Source of the DNA: Persicaria tinctoria
Taxonomy: Eukaryota; Streptophyta; Magnoliopsida; Caryophyllales; Polygonaceae
Direction: 5' to 3'
Length of the DNA: 64,000 nt
Assembly (NCBI GenBank): GCA_037127255.1
Contig: JBANSL010000001.1
Span: forward strand, 38,245,001 to 38,309,000
Below the pieces are notes generated by a model that searched no databases, had not been told where the DNA came from, and saw only the letters and a list, made by a program, of their open reading frames with translations. Shown here piece after piece: positions 22,632 to 32,518 of the stretch (its first letter is position 1; every line of letters starts with the position of its first letter). Position numbers and translations under genes: made by a program.

Positions 22632-23651
22632 TTAGTCACATGATGAATCTGAGTCACTCCAGGTTGAGAGCATAGCCTTTTTCTTTTGTTCATATTTCTT
22701 GAACTTATTTCTTTTCTTCATAGGGCACTCCTTTACGAGATGATCTGTCTCGCCACACTCAAAACATGTTAGCACTTTTGGCTTCTTTGACATGTTGGGA
22801 GACTTGCTTTTGAATCTAGATGAATCAGCATTTTCACGGTTGGAAAATTGTTTTTTCATCTTCAGAATTCGAGCTAATCCCCGTGTGATGAGAGCAAAGG
22901 GATCATCTTCGTCGTCTGATTCATCACTCTCAGATTGTGAGTGATATTTCTTTGCTTTGAGAGCAAGGTTCTTTGTTGTTGAAGGTACTTCTCCATATTC
23001 CTCGTTTAATATCATCTCATGAGTGATAAGTTTTCCGAGAAGATCATCTAATGGTAGTGTAGAGAGATCTTGAGCTTCCTCAATTGCAGTAACCTTGGGA
23101 CCCCACTTGGTTTTTGGAAGGCTCCTTAGAACCTTTTCTGGGTTGGAGAAGGTTTTCCCAAGTGAGTCGAGGTTGTTAACAATTTGAGTGAATCTCGTGA
23201 ACATCTCCTTTACTGTCTCATCAGGATTCATCTTGAAAAGTTCGTATTGCCTGAGAAAGATATTAATCTTACTCTCTTTGACTTGACTTGAGCCCTCATA
23301 AGTAACTATAAGTTTGTCCCAAATTTCCTTGGCACTTTTGCAAGCTGAGACGCGATTAAACTCATTAGCATCGAGAGCGCAATATAATAGATTCATAGCT
23401 TTGTAGTTCTTAGCAATGTTCTCAAGATCAGTCTGATCGTAATCAGACTCAGTTTTATCAACTTGCTTTCCATCGACAGTCTTTTTAGGAACGTGTGGTC
23501 CATTCTTGACCAGGCCCCATAGCTCAAGGTCTTGATCAATGATGAACATTTGCATCAATGATCTCCAGTGGACAAAGTTATTGCCACAGAAAAGTGGAGG
23601 TCTATTGGTTGACCTTCCTTGAGCAAAACCTCCATCACCTATGGTAGACAT
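22632..23651 (-). CDS. gag: gag copy 2, internal gag linked to pol
   Basis: An intact 339-residue copia Gag next to PBS2 and continuous with the downstream pol region, so this is the canonical gag of the element. It has the same domain order as gag3, with the knuckle CFECGETDHLVKEC followed by PMKK. It differs from gag1 and gag3 at several shared sites: EGS for EGT, lack of RK (a 9-bp indel near 23131), EEY for EED, KKY for KKD, ECP for ECL, MLST for MLAT and SDSD for SDSN. It ends in TAA in the same place as the other copies. Confidence 0.9.
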   Translation of the reverse strand: MSTIGDGGFAQGRSTNRPPLFCGNNFVHWRSLMQMFIIDQDLELWGLVKNGPHVPKKTVDGKQVDKTESDYDQTDLENIAKNYKAMNLLYCALDANEFNRVSACKSAKEIWDKLIVTYEGSSQVKESKINIFLRQYELFKMNPDETVKEMFTRFTQIVNNLDSLGKTFSNPEKVLRSLPKTKWGPKVTAIEEAQDLSTLPLDDLLGKLITHEMILNEEYGEVPSTTKNLALKAKKYHSQSESDESDDEDDPFALITRGLARILKMKKQFSNRENADSSRFKSKSPNMSKKPKVLTCFECGETDHLVKECPMKKRNKFKKYEQKKKAMLSTWSDSDSSCD

Positions 23652-23693
23652 GCTGAAAAGTCACAAGATTGTTAAATCAAAACAGTGAGCCAA

Positions 23694-23705
23694 GCTCTGA
23701 TGCCA
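23694..23705 (-). promoter_or_regulatory. PBS2, internal primer-binding site of K
   Basis: On the minus strand this reads TGGCATCAGAGC, one mismatch from the initiator tRNA-Met site. It lies two bases after the end of the 5' composite LTR. In a composite-LTR model this site must be used to copy the full terminal repeat. Confidence 0.8.
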
Positions 23706-24244
23706 ATTGAAGAGTCTATAAGGCGATGAATAATACTCTAGAGGGGGGGGGGGATGAATAGAGTATGGATGATTTTCGCAACAATAGCAATTTAGTGCAA
23801 CTTGTCAAGACCTTGATATAGGCTATCAGAACTTGACAAAGTAAAATCGAATGTGATAAAGCAAATGCGAAATATAAAAGATGAACACACGAATTGTTAA
23901 CGAGGTTCGACACCAACTTGCCTACGTCCCCGCCTAGGATTGTCCAATCCGTAGGATTCAAACACTTCTTATTTCACTTCTTTTGAGCCTAGAACTTCCT
24001 AGAGAAACTTCCCTTTCTCTATACAAAGCCTCACCGCTTCTATTCTAGCTCTCAACCTTACAAGTGAAATAAAAGCTCACACCACACACCAAGTGTGTTT
24101 TGATCGAGTATGAAAACTCTAAGTGTAAAATGAATGACTTGTACAATAAGTGCTAGTGTTACTTACCACTTGTTCAAGGTCTTGAGTCTGTGATCCTTCA
24201 TGTTCAGCCATAAGACAGAGATTAGCCTGTTCTTTTTCGGTGTC

Positions 24245-25270
24245 TTAGTCACATGATGAATTTGAGTCACTCCAGGTTGCAAGCATAGCCTTTTTCTTTT
24301 GTTCATATTTCTTGAACTTATTTCTTTTCTTCATAAGGCACTCCTTTACGAGATGATCTGTCTCGCCACACTCAAAACATGTTAGCACTTTTGGCTTCTT
24401 TGACATGTTGGGAGACTTGCTTTTGAATCTAGATGAATCAGCATTTTCACGGTTGGAAAATTGTTTTTTCATCTTCAGAATTCGAGCTAATCCCCGTGTG
24501 ATGAGAGCAAAGGGATCATCTTCGTCGTCTGATTCATCACTCTCGGATTGTGAGTGATCTTTCTTTGCTTTGAGAGCAAGGTTCTTTGTTGTTGAAGGTA
24601 CTTCTCCATCTTCCTCGTTTAATATCATCTCATGAGTGATAAGTTTTCCGAGAAGATCATCTAATGGTAGTGTAGAGAGATCTTGAGCTTCCTCAATTGC
24701 AGTAACCTTGGGACCCCACTTGGTTTTTGGAAGGCTCCTTAGAACCTTTCGAACCTTTTCTGGGTTGGAGAAGGTTTTCCCAAGTGAGTCGAGGTTGATA
24801 ACAATTTGAGTGAATCTCGTGAACATCTCCTTTACTATCTCATCAGGATTCATCTTGAAAAGTTCATATTGCCTGAGAAAGATATTAATCTTACTCTCTT
24901 TGACTTGACTTGTGCCCTCATAAGTAACTATAAGTTTGTCCCAAATTTCCTTGGCACTTTTGCAAGCTGAGACACGATTAAATTCATTAGCATCGAGAGC
25001 GCAATATAATAGATTCATAGCTTTGTAGTTCTTAGCAATGTTCTCAAGATCAGTCTGATCGTAATCAGACTCAGTTTTATCAACTTGCTTTCCATCGACA
25101 GTCTTTTTAGGAACGTGTGGTCCATTCTTGACCAGGCCCCATAGCTCAAGGTCTTGATCAATGATGAACATTTGCATCAATTTCTAGTGGACAAAGTTAT
25201 TGCCACAGAAAAGTGGAGGTCTATTGGTTGACCTTCATTGAGCAAAACCTTCATCACCTATGGTAGACAT
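24245..25270 (-). pseudogene. gag: gag copy 1, inside the 5' composite LTR
   Basis: Copia Gag equivalent to gag3, with the expected start at 25268-25270. Near 25184-25192 a 3-bp deletion together with a Trp codon changed to TAG interrupts it, leaving an open frame of 311 residues from 25180. Shared with gag3 against gag2: EGT, RKV, EED, KKD, ECLMKK, MLATWSDSN. Private changes include EIVKEM and VINLD. In a transcript starting in the 5' LTR it would be the first gag. Confidence 0.85.
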
Positions 25271-25312
25271 GCTGAAAAGTCACAAGATTGTTAAATCAAA
25301 ACAGTGAGCCAA

Positions 25313-25324
25313 GCTCTAATACCA
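25313..25324 (-). promoter_or_regulatory. PBS1 inside the 5' composite LTR
   Basis: The minus strand reads TGGTATTAGAGC two bases after the LTR end, the same variant as at 15018-15029. Confidence 0.8.
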
Positions 25325-25926
25325 ATTGAAGAGTCTATAAGGCGATGAATAATACTCTAGAAGGGGGGGGGGGGGGGGGATGAATAGAGTATGGATGATT
25401 TTCGCAACAATAGCAATTTAGTGCAACTTGTCAAGACCTTGATATAGGCTATCAGAACTTGACAAAGTAAAATCGAATGTGATAAAGTAAATGCGGAATA
25501 TAAAAGATGAACACACGAATTGTTAACGAGGTTCGGCACCAACTTGCCTACGTCCCCGCCTAGGATTGTCCAATCCGTAGGATTCAAACACTTCTTATTT
25601 CACTTCTTTTGAGCCTAGAACTTCCTAGAGAAACTTCCCTTTCTCTATACAAAGCCTCACCGCTTCTATTCTAGCTCTCAACCTTACAAGTGAAATAAAA
25701 GCTCACACCACACACCAAGTGTGTTTTGATCGAGTATGAAAACTCTAAGTGTAATATGAATGACTTGTACAATAAGTGCTAGTGTTTCTCTCAACTCTTA
25801 AGCAATGATCACCAACTAGGATTTAGGAGAATGTAAGAGAAACTTGACGAATGCTTTAGGATGCTATGAATGCTTGCGTTGTTGCTTAGATGCTTAGTTA
25901 GTTCCCATCCTTCTTAGCCTTCGTCT

Positions 25927-25933
25927 TTTTATA
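25927..25933 (-). promoter_or_regulatory. Putative TATA box, K 5' LTR
   Basis: TATAAAA on the minus strand, at the same place as in the 3' LTR. Transcription would run leftwards through the rest of the LTR, PBS1, gag1, the LTR tail, PBS2, gag2 and pol. Confidence 0.55.
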
Positions 25934-26430
25934 GTTGAAACACTTTGTAGAGCTTCTTGGAGGGAGACCGTTTGAAATTCAAATCCTTTCCAAAGTATTT
26001 GAATTCTTTCCAAAAGAAGATCCTTTGTGTGCCTTCCAAGAGTTCTTCCAACTTTCTTCATGATCAAGTATGATCAATTGGAGATCGGTTCTTTCCTTGT
26101 ATGAAAAGTGAAAACAATAAATAATATGCATAATGTATCTAGTACATAAAATGGGTTAGATGAGAAACTCATATAAAAATCGATAAAGCCCAAGTCTCAT
26201 CACATAGCCCAATATAGAGCCCATTATAATTTAAGCCCAAAAGGATTGGCTTCGAATTCTTTCCTGTAAAAGAATAAGTTGAACTAGATAAATGCATAAG
26301 TGATCAAAACATTTTAGTCTGGGTTTCAAGACCTTGAAACCCAGCCTTTTTGTCTTTCATCATCCTTTAGATCACCTGCACGTTAGTTCTCAAGATCTTA
26401 CAATCAAGGTGGAGTCTTCAGAATCGAAGA

Positions 26431-26444
26431 TAAGTGGGGGAGAA
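26431..26444 (+). promoter_or_regulatory. Polypurine tract of element G
   Basis: TAAGTGGGGGAGAA directly precedes the G LTR start TGATGCC. A GGGGGAGAATGATGCC-type end is common in plant chromoviruses. Confidence 0.75.
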
Positions 26445-27329
26445 TGATGCCATCAAGATTGACCCTCTGTGGTCCAAGGCGGTTCGAGGACCCGATCACC
26501 CGAGAAAGAAGAAGGCGCCACCATGGATTCAAACTTGTTGAAGGGTGACGTCGAGGGTCCTGGGTCGGCGCCGAGGGTTCTCTAGGGCTAGCTGGTTCCT
26601 CTTGAAGAATTTATTATATATATTTATCTATTTTTATTTATTAGTTAGATAAATAAAAGTGAGGGAATTATTTAGATAAATAAAAGTGAGGGAATTATCT
26701 ATTTCCTTACTTATGAAGAAAAGAATATTTTTATATATCTTTAGTCATTTTTTAGATTAATAGAATTATTAGTATTTATTTAGGATTTTTAGTTGTTTAC
26801 TTTTAATTGTGAGATAGTGAGGGTTTCTTTTGCATAGAAGCCAATATCACTTAACATTTTTCCTATTTAAGTTGTAATTTGGTTTAGAATTAATCAGGGT
26901 GAAATTAAAAGAGAAGCAATTGGCTAAGTGCTTTCTCTTCGTCAACCCTAACTATTCACATTTTTTTCCATCTTGCTCGTTCTTCATTCACGTTGATCAC
27001 CATTCATCCGCCAATTCAAATTTAATTTCAATTTTTGCAATTTGTGGTCAAACCGTCATTTTTGACTCACCAAAGGCCATTCAATCCTTTCTACGTACGC
27101 GTTCGAAGTCCATTTGTGGGCGGAACAATTGAATCGGCTGTATTAGTTGCATGTTCAATCGGTTACGAGTTGACTCCAATCGTTAATTAGTTAACAATCG
27201 TTAATTAATTAGCGATTCATGGAGTCTACTCGTTACAAATTCGGCATCCATTCACGGAAATCAAGGAGCATACGTAAGATCGGCGTTTTCTTTTAGCAAT
27301 TGGCTCGCCTAGCCAATTCTTATGTATCA
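26445..27329 (+). repeat. Right LTR of element G (885 bp)
   Basis: It starts TGATGCCATC and ends TATGTATCA. The last 350 bp match 12279-12628. AT-rich direct duplications (a TTAGATAAATAAAAGTGAGGGAATTAT-type unit) occur at 26643-26700. Confidence 0.85.
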
Positions 27330-27406
27330 GTTGAAGCTATTCTTCTTCAAAATTCAACAAAAATCGAAGAACAGGCTGGACACAAATTATCGGCGCTCAC
27401 CACCCT
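27330..27406. other. Short unassigned spacer
   Basis: 77 bp between the end of the G LTR and the start of J. A GGCGC near 27393 could be the residue of a tRNA-Asp primer site on the minus strand, but it is too degenerate to call. Confidence 0.4.
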
Positions 27407-28143
27407 TGTTAGAAGGAAATCGAGTCGAATAAATATGAAATATAAATCAAACCATTCTCCCGTCCGCGCAAATAAATTACAAGACTTCCTCCTACTGTAG
27501 TGGTATGGAGTCAGGATCGATCCACGAGGAAGCACATCAACGGATCCAAAGCACCCAAATTCATGTTCTATATCGGCTCAGGAGACACTCGATATCGACT
27601 GTGTTTAGTCGATGTCGAGTCAAAAGCTGTCGATCTTGAGTAAGTTCCTGCAGAGACAAAAAAAACAATCGATATCGAGTGGAAGACTCGATGTTGAGTG
27701 ATCAGTTGCTAAATATCGACTGACTATAAAAAATTGCCAGTCAATCCAATTGCACTCGATATCGACTGAGGTCAGTCAATGTCGAGTGAAATAACAGTAA
27801 CCTGTGGGTGTTGGCAAATATGGTCGAAGAATAAAAAGATGGTAAGGAAAGATGGTCAGAAATAACAAGGGATGTTGAGTTTTTCGAGGACTCAACGAAC
27901 GGCAATAGAAACGATGTAAACAAATATAAAAGAAATCTTCCAAAACCAGGGTTTACCACAAAGACAACCATTCAAGTGAAATCAACGAATTGCAAAAGAC
28001 AAGAACTTTATCGATAAAGGAAAAGGCTTTCACCAAATCCGGCAAATAGGAATACAAACCTTTCGATAAATAACCCTAATTGCGTCTATCCTTTTCATAA
28101 ATAGAGTTTATAAACTTCCGAATAGAAACCCTAATTACTACCC
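27407..28143 (-). repeat. Athila-like LTR remnant J, first part
   Basis: It starts TGTTAGAAGGAAATCGAG, like B's TGTTGATAGGAGGAAATCGAG. Blocks shared with A and B are ACAAGACTTCCTCC, GGATCGATCCACGAGGAAGC and AACCCTAATT. Palindromes TCGATATCGA and TCGATGTCGA recur at 27587-27790. It breaks off where chromovirus-like element I begins; a likely continuation is at 32426-32518. Confidence 0.65.
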
Positions 28144-28148
28144 AAGTT

Positions 28149-28376
28149 TTGAAACATGAGTTCCTTAACCTATCTGATGCGGGACCATCTTCTACAGCTC
28201 CAGACACACCCATCATTCTTGGAGAAGGACCAATGACTCGAGCTCGTGCTAAGATGCTTCAGAGAGACTCATTCAACTTTGTGAGTCATGCTTTGTTCTC
28301 GAGCAAGGTTCAACTCCCCGAGCCTATATTGAAGACCTATATGTGCATAGGGATTCAAGATGAAGAGCCGCCTTAG
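28149..28376 (+). pseudogene. pol: C-terminal end of a chromovirus-like polyprotein (element I)
   Basis: 75 residues that include EGPMTRARAKMLQ, a signature seen at the C-terminus of many plant Ty3/gypsy polyproteins, and a normal stop. No upstream pol is present. It is followed by an LTR (about 28380-29253), so this is the 3' end of one element copy placed before the LTR and 5' region of another. Confidence 0.65.
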
Positions 28377-28379
28377 GCT

Positions 28380-29253
28380 ACATGGCTGCCGACTATCCTA
28401 AGTATTTGGGGCTCCCCCTTATTTCCATTTTTAGTAACTTTTATACTTAAGTTATTTTAGGAAACTTTAGAGGTTATTTTTATTTAATTCCTTAAATCAG
28501 TTTTTAATCTTTTTATCTCTTTACTTAAGAGAATTTCGGCCCAAACTCAGATCTAAAGGCCTATATATTTCGTTACATACATTGTAGATCAGTTGGAACT
28601 TATTGAATGAAACTTCTTCTCACAAAGGACGTGTGTTTACACTAGAGAGAGTTGTTGGCCGAATTGAGCAGTGCTCTCCAGGTCATCGAATTGATATCAT
28701 CTTAGCTTGGTTTGCTTTGCCGTTCATCAACTTTACAAGACTTGGTGAATCTAGTATCCACAAGCCCCCTCCTTGTGCCTTCAAGTTGTCCGCTTGATTG
28801 TGTAAGGTTGCAGAGGCGGGTTGTGTAGTCATTGATATTGGTTCCTACCTTCTACGGAAGCCTGGGGTCTCTATCTTGTTCTATACAGATCGACTCAGTC
28901 CATATTAGGTCGTGTCTTTCCCTTCTTTCTATTAAATTTCGAGTCTTTACTACTGATTTGTCGAGTCCTTAATTTGTTTCTTGTTCTGTCGAGTTGAGTC
29001 TTGCCTTGTTCTTGGTCGATCTTGGCTGAGTTCTTGCATTCATAAGTGTTGTCGAGTCTGTTCTTGAAGCCCTTGTTGAATCTTGCATCAATCTTGCATC
29101 TTTCTTGCGTTTCTTGAAGCTGTTCTTGCTGCGTCAGATTTGTGTCTTGAAGTCTTGCTGCGTTTCTTGCCTTCTTGATCGAGTCTTGTTTGTTTCTTTG
29201 AGTTTCTTGCTTGTTGTCGAAGATCGGATCAACCTACGGCTAACCCCGTATCA
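28380..29253 (+). repeat. LTR of chromovirus-like element I
   Basis: It ends ...CCCCGTATCA just before a tRNA-Met primer site. The last 265 bp are repeated at 32161-32425. It is rich in TCTTG and GTCGAGT words. The exact start is not certain because no clear TG/purine-tract border is visible. Confidence 0.65.
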
Positions 29254-29256
29254 AAT

Positions 29257-29268
29257 TGGTATCAGAGC
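29257..29268 (+). promoter_or_regulatory. Primer-binding site of element I, tRNA-Met
   Basis: TGGTATCAGAGC, a perfect 12-base complement of the initiator tRNA-Met 3' end, three bases after the LTR. Confidence 0.85.
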
Positions 29269-30548
29269 TTTGGTTTCCGACATCAAGATTGAGTCTTTTC
29301 TTTTTCTAAACACAAAAACATAAAAATAGAGTCAGTTCTTGTTTTGGTCTTTTACTTCTTGTTCTTTATTTGATTATTTCACTAATCTTGTTTGTTTGTG
29401 ATTGTTGTGGTTTCTTAGCCCAAACACAAAGCCTAGCTGAGACCGTGGAGTTGACCCTCGTGTACACAGCCCTTGTGAATACACATAGCCGACGACAATT
29501 TCCTTTGTCCCCATAGTCACAAGCTGGTCGACATTCACATAACACAAGAAAACCCTAGTTTGTTTCATCTTTTCTATCTTTGGTTTATCTATTCTATCTT
29601 GAGATATTTTTGTTTATCTATTTAATTGCCTTTAATTAAATCTGATTTGTGGTAGAATAAATTCCCTTTCATCTATCATATATCTCATAAAGGCTTAGAT
29701 AGATATACTTACCTATTTTATCTCTAGTGTGTCTATTTATTTATCTTAGGGCTGAATTTTATTATCCTTTCACCATTACCTTATGAATTTCGAGTCCTTC
29801 ATACATATTAGAGTCCTTTCTTGCATTAGTTTCATAAGTTTAAAAAAAAAATTCAGCGTCGAAAAATTAAAAAAAAAAGACATACATACTTGGACCTAGG
29901 AGGATAAAATTCACCAGGGGCAAAAGTAAGTCAAAAAAAAAAAGAGAAGGAAAGAGTTTGTTGATCTAGTGCAAGAAAGCTCCCAAGGACAATTGGTGAA
30001 CCCTTTTATCAGCCCTAGTCGACACACCCTATCCTAAAAACACATACCTCCACAAAATTGAAACCCTACCCTGCAACTACAACGTCCTAACTTAAAGGTT
30101 TTCAATCAAAGAGGTAAATTTCCAAGTTTTCTTTTGTTTTTCTTATTTTCTATTTGTGTCAAGCACTGATTTTCTTGTTCAAAGTGCTTTTGTGTGTGTC
30201 GAGTACTCTTCTCACCTTGATCGAGTACTTTGAGTGTCCTATTGCTACTGTCGAGCACCTCTTTGCCATTATCGAGTGTTCTGCAGCCTTGTCGAGTACC
30301 TCTTATTGCTTTGTCGAGTGCTTGAATCTCCTGTCGAGTAATCTTTGTTGGTGATTTTGTTCATTCTCTTGAATTCATATACTTTGATTGCTTTGTTCTT
30401 TTCTTGGTAGTTGATTTGCCCAAAGCGGATTGCCCTAGCAAGCGTGATATATCAATCAGAGAGGGAGTGTGAGCGAAACACAATTGTGAGGTGTTTATAT
30501 TTTTACTAACCCTTAACCTAGTTCTTTGTTTCTTTTCTCTTTGTTATA
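29269..30548 (+). other. 5' leader of element I, with a TCGAG repeat cluster
   Basis: 1.28 kb without a gene. Near 30198-30345 the core TCGAG(T/C) recurs seven times at spacings of roughly 20-35 bases (for example TCGAGTACTCTT, TCGAGCACCTCTT, TCGAGTGCTT). Confidence 0.6.
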
Positions 30549-32160
30549 ATGTCTAATAACCAGGTTAACAATGAGAACAACCCCAACAATGGGGGTAGCT
30601 CGAGTGCAACCATGACACCTGAGCAATTCAACAACCTTACCAACACCTTGACAGCCATTCTAGACCGCTTGACAGCCTTAGAAGCAAGGTCGAGTGGCTC
30701 TACCACAGCAGCTGATGGTCAAGGTAATCCTAGGCGTGAAGAGATGCCGCAAGATGAAAGAGAGGTCGTTAATCCTAACCATATTCCTAATCCTAATCTC
30801 AATCTCAATAATCCTATTTTTGAAGAAAACAACTCTCCACGAGGTGGGAGAAATAATAGGAATAATGAGTTTGTTAATGTGCAAGGTCAAGGACAAGGAA
30901 GGGGAAGAGGCCGAGGCTACCAGGAGAGAATCTATTACTCGGAGCAAGACGATGACTTCCAAGAAGAGGAGTATTGGGAGCATCGCCCGAGGCAGAATCA
31001 AAGAGGAAATCAGAACCGACCACCTAGGTACAATGATGACGACGGCATAGGTAAGGTTAAGGTAAAGATTCCTCCTTTTGATGGTAAGACTGATCCAGAT
31101 GCTTATATTGATTGGGAGATTAAAATGGAGCAAATCTGGAATTGTCACAATTTCTCAGAGGCTAAGAAAGTACAACTAGCTTCCCTAGAGTTTCAAGGTT
31201 TTGCATTAATCTGGTGGGATAATCTTGTTAAGGAAAGACGAAGATCCCTTGATACACCTATTGCTTCTTGGGAACAATTAAAAGTATTCATGAGAAATAG
31301 GTTTGTACCTCAACATTATGATTGAGAGCTATTGAACAGATTAGAAAACCTTAAACAAGGTAGTAAAACTGTTGAGGAAACATTTAATGTTATGCAAGAA
31401 GCCATGGCTCGAGCTAATGTAGTAGAATCTCATGAGAAAACTAATGTTAGATACCTTAGAATCTTACATCCTGCTTTAGCTCATGAAATTGATTACTTTC
31501 CCTATACTACTCCTACTGATTTATTACATCTAGCTATGAAAGTAGAAAAGGGACAACGCTACAAGAGCCAAGGAAACAAGATGTCGAGTGGCAACCAGCA
31601 AGGATGGCGCCAATCTCGGCCCCAACAGCCCCAAGGGCGCTCGGAAATGGACTTTAGAGAGCGAGCTCAGCAGCCCCAAGGGAGGAGTGATGGCCGACAG
31701 CCCCAGCAGCCCCTCGACAAAGGAAAAGGTCCATGGAATGGATGAGAATCGTTTGGGACATCTACTGGTCCCAAAGGGAGTAATCCTAACTCTTCTACCC
31801 TTAGATCTAGAGATATTGTATGCTTTAAATGCCAAGGTAGAGGACATTATATGAAGGATTGCCCTAATAAGAAAACTCTCATGGTTAATCACTTAGGCGA
31901 ATATGAATCTGAAAATTCTTGTGATGAACATGATGAGCATGCTAATGAAGATAATGGTCAAAATCTCAACCTTATGTGCTATGATGATGATGATGAGGTC
32001 GAATATGAGCATGGTGAATCTTTGATTGTTAGGAGAGTTTTAAGTGTTGTTCCTGCACCTTGTGATGATAATCAAAGAGAAAACTTGTTTCATACTCGTT
32101 GTCTAGTTAAAGGAAAGGTTGTAAATGTGATCATTGATGGAGGTAGTTGCTGTAATTCTG
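30549..32160 (+). pseudogene. gag: Chromovirus-like Gag and start of protease (element I)
   Basis: One frame runs from the ATG at 30549 to 32160 with two internal TGA codons (31326-31328 and 31743-31745). At both the context suggests a former Arg CGA. Order: Asn-rich N-terminus, Gly/Arg stretch GQGQGRGRGRGYQ, a retrotransposon Gag core with ALIWWDNLVKERRRSLDTP and RNRFVPQHYD, and a Gln/Arg-rich region. The zinc knuckle CFKCQGRGHYMKDC is encoded at 31821-31862. An acidic stretch follows, then the protease entry VNVIIDGGSCCNSA. There the sequence jumps to LTR DNA, with a shared TTCTG at the junction, so the rest of protease and all of RT, RNase H and integrase are deleted. Confidence 0.85.
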
Positions 32161-32425
32161 CCGAGTTGAGTCTTGCCTTGTTCTTGGTCGATCTTGGCTG
32201 AGTTCTTGCATTCATACGTGGTGTCGAGTCTGTTATTGAAGCTCTTGTTGAATCTTGCATCAATCTTGCATCTTTCTTGCATTTCTTGAAGCTGTTCTTG
32301 CTGCGTCAGATTTGTGTCTTGAAGTCTTGCTGCGTTTCTTGCCTTCTTGATCGAGTCTTGTTTGTTTCTTTGAGTTTCTTGCTTGTTGTCGAAGATCGGA
32401 CCAACCTACGGCTAACCCCGTATCA
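32161..32425 (+). repeat. 3' fragment of the element I LTR
   Basis: It matches 28989-29253 with few changes and ends CCCCGTATCA. The 5' part of this LTR was lost in the same deletion that removed pol. Confidence 0.85.
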
Positions 32426-32518
32426 CTATCGATTAAAGATGAAGCACAAGATAGAGCGAGATAAAATACCTCTCTTTCGCGACTCACCAATCCACCGACA
32501 TGGCTATCGTCGGGTGAC
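32426..32518 (-). repeat. Probable continuation of Athila-like LTR J
   Basis: Contains CATGGCTATCGTCGGG, which corresponds to the same-strand block in A and B (near 43467 and 50418). Position and orientation fit the part of J missing after 28143, which makes element I an insertion in J. Confidence 0.4.

Larger units (their letters stand above)
13407..26420 (-). mobile_element. Ty1/copia element K (SIRE/Maximus-like) with composite gag-containing LTRs
   Basis: The 13,014-bp insert is flanked by a perfect 5-bp target duplication GAATC (13402-13406 and 26421-26425) and has proper ends TGAAGAG and GTCTTCA. Sense order (minus strand): full LTR (26420-25327), PBS1, gag1, LTR tail (24160-23708), PBS2, gag2, gag-tail ORF, pol, 3' ORF, polypurine tract, full LTR (16148-15032), PBS1, gag3, LTR tail (13862-13407). 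The terminal repeats are therefore composite: LTR, PBS1, gag and LTR tail, about 2.71 and 2.74 kb. SIRE/Maximus assignment rests on the integrase sequence style, the extra 3' ORF and the tRNA-Met primer sites. Confidence 0.9.
23708..26420 (-). repeat. 5' composite LTR of element K
   Basis: It consists of a full LTR (25327-26420, 1094 bp), PBS1 (25313-25324), leader, gag1 and a 453-bp LTR tail (23708-24160). It has the same internal order and the same tail/gag junction as the 3' composite LTR. G-run lengths differ: 11 in the tail and 17 in the full LTR. The tail corresponds to the region downstream of the putative TATA box, so it behaves as an extension of U5. Confidence 0.85.

Noticed and set aside
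27330..27406. tRNA-Asp primer site next to J
   Set aside because: Only GGCGC and a few flanking bases fit; the match is too weak compared with B and C.
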